Below are positions 6,326 through 9,087 of a DNA stretch of 9,087 nt, one piece after another. Source of the DNA: CAYMRB01 sp964392615 (GTDB lineage Bacteria > Planctomycetota > UBA8108); NCBI GenBank assembly GCA_964392615.1, contig CAYMRB010000409.1, positions 1 to 9,087 on the forward strand. The letters run 5' to 3'. Within the stretch, counting starts at the first letter, position 1. The number at the start of each line of letters is the position of its first letter. The notes beneath the pieces were generated by a model that was given only the letters and a program-made list of their open reading frames with translations, was not told the DNA's origin and searched no databases. Both the position numbers and the translations under genes were made by a program.

Positions 6326-7785
6326 TCCCCCGCGTCGCGGCCATCGCCGTTCTCTCCGCGCTCGCCGGCTGCGTGTCCGCTCCCCCCGTCGCGCACCCGA
6401 AGCTCGATCCCGAGCTGCCGGCGACCTGGACTGCCGCGAGCGACGCGCCCCCCGGCCTCCCCACCGCGAAGGCCGGCTCGGCCGGATGGTGGTGGCGCGA
6501 GCTCGGCGACGCGCGGCTCGAGTCGCTCGTCCTCGAAGCGCTCGATCACAACGCCGACCTCGTCGCCGCCGCGGCGCGCGTGTCCCGCGCCGCCGCTCAG
6601 GCGACGATCACGGGCGCGGACTCCGCGCCGCAGATCGGTCTCGCGTTCGCGGGGTCGCGCCAGAAGCAGAACTTCGTCGGGTTGCCGATTCCCGGCTCCT
6701 CCGGCGTGCTGACGAGCCGCTCCGACAGCTACGGCGTGTCGCTCGACGTCAGCTGGGAGCTCGACATCTGGGGTCGCATCCGCTCCGGGCAGTCGGCAGC
6801 TCTCGCCGACCGCGAGGCGGCCGTGGCCGACTTCCAGGGCGCGCGGCTGTCGCTCGTCGCGCAGGTCGCGAAGGCGTGGTTCGCGGCGATCGAAGCGCGA
6901 CGCCAGGTCGAGCTCGCGGTCGCGACCGTCGCGACGTACCGCTCGACGCTCGATCGCGTGCGCGATCGCTATGACCGCGGCCTGCGCCCGGCGCTCGACC
7001 TGCGTCTCGCCCGCTCGAACCTCGCCTCCGCCGAGGCGTCGCTCGCTCGCTCGCGCGGCCTGAGCGATACGGCCGTCCGACAGCTCGAGATTCTGCTCGG
7101 GCGTTACCCCGCGCGCTCGCTCGAGGCCCCCGCCGAGCTGCCCGATCTGTCGACCGCCGCCGTCCCTGATTTCCTGCCGGCCGATCTCGTCTCACGACGT
7201 CCCGACGTCGTCGCGCTCGAACGCCGCCTCGCGGCCGCCGGCGCCCGCGTCGACGCCGCGCGCGCCGCGCTCTATCCGCGCATCAGCCTGTCCGCCTCCG
7301 GCGGCACGAGCAGCAACGAGCTCACGGACCTCGTCGATGGCGACTTCTCGGTGTGGCGCCTGGCCGCCAACGCGCTGCAGCCGATCTTCCAGGGCGGCCG
7401 TCTCATCGCCGGTATCGACCTCGCCGAGGCCGGCGTGCGCGAGGCGACCGCGCTCTATGTACGCGGTGCGCTGCACGCGTTCGCGGAGGTCGAGACGGGG
7501 CTCAACGCCGAGCACGTGCTCGGCGCCACCGAGTCCGCACTCGCGACCGCGAGCAACGAGGCGAGCGAAGCCAGCCGCTTGTCGCGCGAGCGCTACGAGC
7601 GCGGTCTCGACGACCTGATCACCCTCCTCACCGCCCAACGCCAAGCCTTCGACGCAGAGAGTCGCCTGCTGACCGTCCGCCGACAGCGACTCGACGCGCG
7701 CGTCGATCTCCACCTCGCCCTCGGTGGCGGCTTCGGCCGCGCGCCGTCGGCTGCATCGGGCGACACCGACGGAACCGCGCCATGA
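6322..7785 (+). CDS. NodT-family RND efflux outer-membrane lipoprotein (TolC-like)
   Basis: Outer-membrane exit duct of a tripartite efflux pump, 487 aa, normal for the OprM/NodT group. The signal peptide MIPRVAAIAVLSALAGC ends in a good lipobox (LAGC, Cys17). WWWRELGDARLESLVLEAL (56-74) opens the mature part. Two outer-membrane-efflux repeats follow, with family landmarks: SWELDIWGR (144-152), LLGRYP (258-263), LPADLVSRRPDVVALERRL (285-303), ALYPRISLSASGG (316-328), LQPIFQGGRL (352-361) and YERGLDDLITLLTAQRQ (425-441). The ATG at 6322 overlaps the tetR stop and has GGAGGG at 6310-6315, six bases upstream. The frame is open further 5', but that region is the tetR gene. The 3' stop again overlaps the next start as ATGA. 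The substrate cannot be predicted. Confidence 0.95.
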   Translation: MIPRVAAIAVLSALAGCVSAPPVAHPKLDPELPATWTAASDAPPGLPTAKAGSAGWWWRELGDARLESLVLEALDHNADLVAAAARVSRAAAQATITGADSAPQIGLAFAGSRQKQNFVGLPIPGSSGVLTSRSDSYGVSLDVSWELDIWGRIRSGQSAALADREAAVADFQGARLSLVAQVAKAWFAAIEARRQVELAVATVATYRSTLDRVRDRYDRGLRPALDLRLARSNLASAEASLARSRGLSDTAVRQLEILLGRYPARSLEAPAELPDLSTAAVPDFLPADLVSRRPDVVALERRLAAAGARVDAARAALYPRISLSASGGTSSNELTDLVDGDFSVWRLAANALQPIFQGGRLIAGIDLAEAGVREATALYVRGALHAFAEVETGLNAEHVLGATESALATASNEASEASRLSRERYERGLDDLITLLTAQRQAFDAESRLLTVRRQRLDARVDLHLALGGGFGRAPSAASGDTDGTAP

Positions 7786-9087
7786 TCCCCCGCCGCCGCT
7801 TCCTCTCCATCGCGCTGCCCATTCTGACGCTCGCCGCCGGAGCCGGCGTCGCTGCCGCCTTCGTCCTGTCGCGGCGCGACGTCGATACGCGCCCGGCTTC
7901 CCGCCCGGCGCCGGTCGTGCGGACGATCGAAGTCGCGAGCCGAGACTTCGAGGTGCGCGTACGCTCGCAAGGAACCGTCGTGCCGCGGACGCAATCGGCA
8001 CTCGTCGTGCGCGTCGCTGGCGAAATCGAGTGGGCGTCGCCAGCGTGGGCCGCCGGCGGCTTCTTCGAAGCCGGCGAGACGCTCGTACGCATCGACCGGA
8101 CGGATCACGAGATCGCGAAGACGCGCGCGGCCGTCGAGCTGGCGCAGGCGCGCCTTCGCTTGACGCGCGAAAAGGAAGAGGCGGCGGTCGCGCGCGCCGA
8201 TTGGGAGAGGCTCGCCCGCGACGGCGAACCGGGCAAGCCGAGTCCGCTCGTCCTGCGCGTTCCTCAACTCGGGGAAGCGCAGGCCGCGGTCGAGGCAGCC
8301 GAGGCGGCTCTTCGCAAGGCGGAGCTCGACCTCTCACGAACCGAGATCACCGCGTCGTTCCCCGGCCGCGTCCGCGAGACCCGCGCGGACGTCGGACAGT
8401 TCGTCACGCCGGGCACGCCGATCGGCACGGTCTACTCGGTCGACCACGCCGAAGTCCGCCTGCCGATTCCCGACGATCAGCTCGCCTTCCTCGACCTGTC
8501 GCTCGTCTACCGCGACGACGGCGACGACGACCCGGACGACGACTCGGACGACGACCCGGTTCACGTCGATCTCACGGCCGAGTTCGCCGGCGTCCGCCAC
8601 CCGCCGTGGCACGCTCGCATCGTCCGCACCGAAGGCGAGATCGATCCCCGCAGTCGCATGGTGCACGCCATCGCCCGCGTCCGCGATCCGTACGGCCGCA
8701 GCACAGCCGCCGGCCGGCCGCCGCTCGCGGTCGGCCTGTTCGTCGAAGCGGAGATCGTCGGCAAGCGCATCAAGAACGCCTTCGCGGTGCCGCGACACGC
8801 ATTGCGCGCGGGCGCTCGCGTGCTGGTCGTCGAGTCGCTCCCCCCCGCCGACGCAGCCACACGCGCAGCGGTGATGCCCGTACCGGTCCTGTCCCGCGTA
8901 GCGGCGGGCGTCCACCTATTGCGCTATCGCGACGTGAAGGTCGTGCGCCGACAAGGTGACAGTGTCGTCGTCGCCCTCGACCAGTCCGAGGTGCGCGAGG
9001 GCGACCGGGTGGGCGTGTCGCCCCTGGAGCTCGTCGTCGACGGCATGGGGGGGCGGCTGGAGGGCGACGCCGACTCCGACTCCGACT
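7782..9087 (+). CDS. RND efflux periplasmic adaptor (membrane-fusion protein), 3' end beyond window
   Basis: HlyD/AcrA-type adaptor linking the inner-membrane pump to the NodT duct. 435 codons are visible and no stop is reached. An N-terminal membrane anchor is at about 7-29 (FLSIALPILTLAAGAGVAAA). The barrel-sandwich half is at about 44-107. A helical hairpin (about 108-190) includes EIAKTRAAVELAQARLRL and, after the turn, LRVPQLGEAQAAVEAAEAAL. The second lipoyl half has SFPGRVRETRADVGQFVTPGT (192-212). A beta-barrel domain follows, with EGEIDPRSRMVHAIARVRDP (284-303) and the conserved PPLAVGLFVEAEI (313-325). The membrane-proximal domain runs to about 420. An Asp-rich insert (DDGDDDPDDDSDDDP, 245-259) interrupts the beta-barrel domain, and the visible C-terminus is also acidic (EGDADSDSD). 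Translation is coupled to the upstream gene by ATGA at 7782-7785. An RND permease gene is expected next. Confidence 0.93.
   Translation, partial: MIPRRRFLSIALPILTLAAGAGVAAAFVLSRRDVDTRPASRPAPVVRTIEVASRDFEVRVRSQGTVVPRTQSALVVRVAGEIEWASPAWAAGGFFEAGETLVRIDRTDHEIAKTRAAVELAQARLRLTREKEEAAVARADWERLARDGEPGKPSPLVLRVPQLGEAQAAVEAAEAALRKAELDLSRTEITASFPGRVRETRADVGQFVTPGTPIGTVYSVDHAEVRLPIPDDQLAFLDLSLVYRDDGDDDPDDDSDDDPVHVDLTAEFAGVRHPPWHARIVRTEGEIDPRSRMVHAIARVRDPYGRSTAAGRPPLAVGLFVEAEIVGKRIKNAFAVPRHALRAGARVLVVESLPPADAATRAAVMPVPVLSRVAAGVHLLRYRDVKVVRRQGDSVVVALDQSEVREGDRVGVSPLELVVDGMGGRLEGDADSDSD
8523..8558 (+). repeat. Three in-frame 12-bp GAC-rich repeats in the adaptor gene
   Basis: Three consecutive copies of gacgacgac plus ccg or tcg encode DDDP, DDDS and DDDP. 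The first two copies differ by one base and the first and third are identical. They form the core of the Asp-rich insert in the membrane-fusion protein. Confidence 0.85.

Noticed and set aside
7192..8337. Long minus-strand open frame opposite nodT and the adaptor gene
   Set aside because: No recognisable motifs, Arg/Ala-rich, and both sense genes are clearly real and coupled.

Overview
The window is GC-rich throughout and codes on nearly every base, with little non-coding sequence. The best lineage clue is the first gene. Its C-terminus is a two-repeat dockerin-like module (DxNxDG..SDA, then DxDxDG..TDA, each followed by a 'LFGGG' stretch and ending in a Cys-containing tail). That style is common on large secreted proteins of uncultured Planctomycetota and related environmental bacteria. 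A diderm cell is certain, because there is a NodT-type outer-membrane efflux lipoprotein. The planctomycete assignment is an inference from module style, not proof.

Layout: (1) 60-2078 (+) is a CotH-kinase-family secreted protein with Ig-like, carbohydrate-binding-like, PKD-like and dockerin-like modules; its 5' end is missing or broken. (2) 2094-3650 (-) converges on it with a 15-bp gap. It is a two-TM methyl-accepting chemotaxis protein whose periplasmic domain carries a c-type haem motif (CxxCH) of the Tll0287-like/DUF3365 kind. (3) 3649-4353 (+) diverges from the MCP with start codons that overlap by two bases. It is a rhodanese-domain sulfurtransferase behind a probable lipoprotein-type signal. 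(4) After five tandem heptamers that run into a GTG start, 4406-5452 (+) is an RluA-family rRNA pseudouridine synthase. (5) 5453-5647 is a short intergenic region with a 31-bp near-perfect palindrome, probably the operator for what follows. (6) 5648-9087 (+) is a tightly overlapped operon: a TetR-family repressor, a NodT-family outer-membrane efflux lipoprotein and a periplasmic membrane-fusion protein that runs off the window. The RND inner-membrane pump is expected just downstream.

How they work together: the last three genes form a classical self-regulated tripartite efflux operon, with ATGA stop/start overlaps at both junctions and a palindrome upstream of the repressor. The haem-MCP and the rhodanese share one divergent control region and may be co-regulated; a common role in redox or sulfur sensing is speculative. 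CotH and RluA look unrelated to their neighbours.

I saw no tRNA, rRNA, CRISPR array, insertion sequence or convincing intrinsic terminator. The points most worth a second look are the broken CotH 5' end, the haem-binding MCP with overlapping divergent starts, the 31-bp operator, the heptamer array at the rluA start, and the Asp-rich insert in the membrane-fusion protein.
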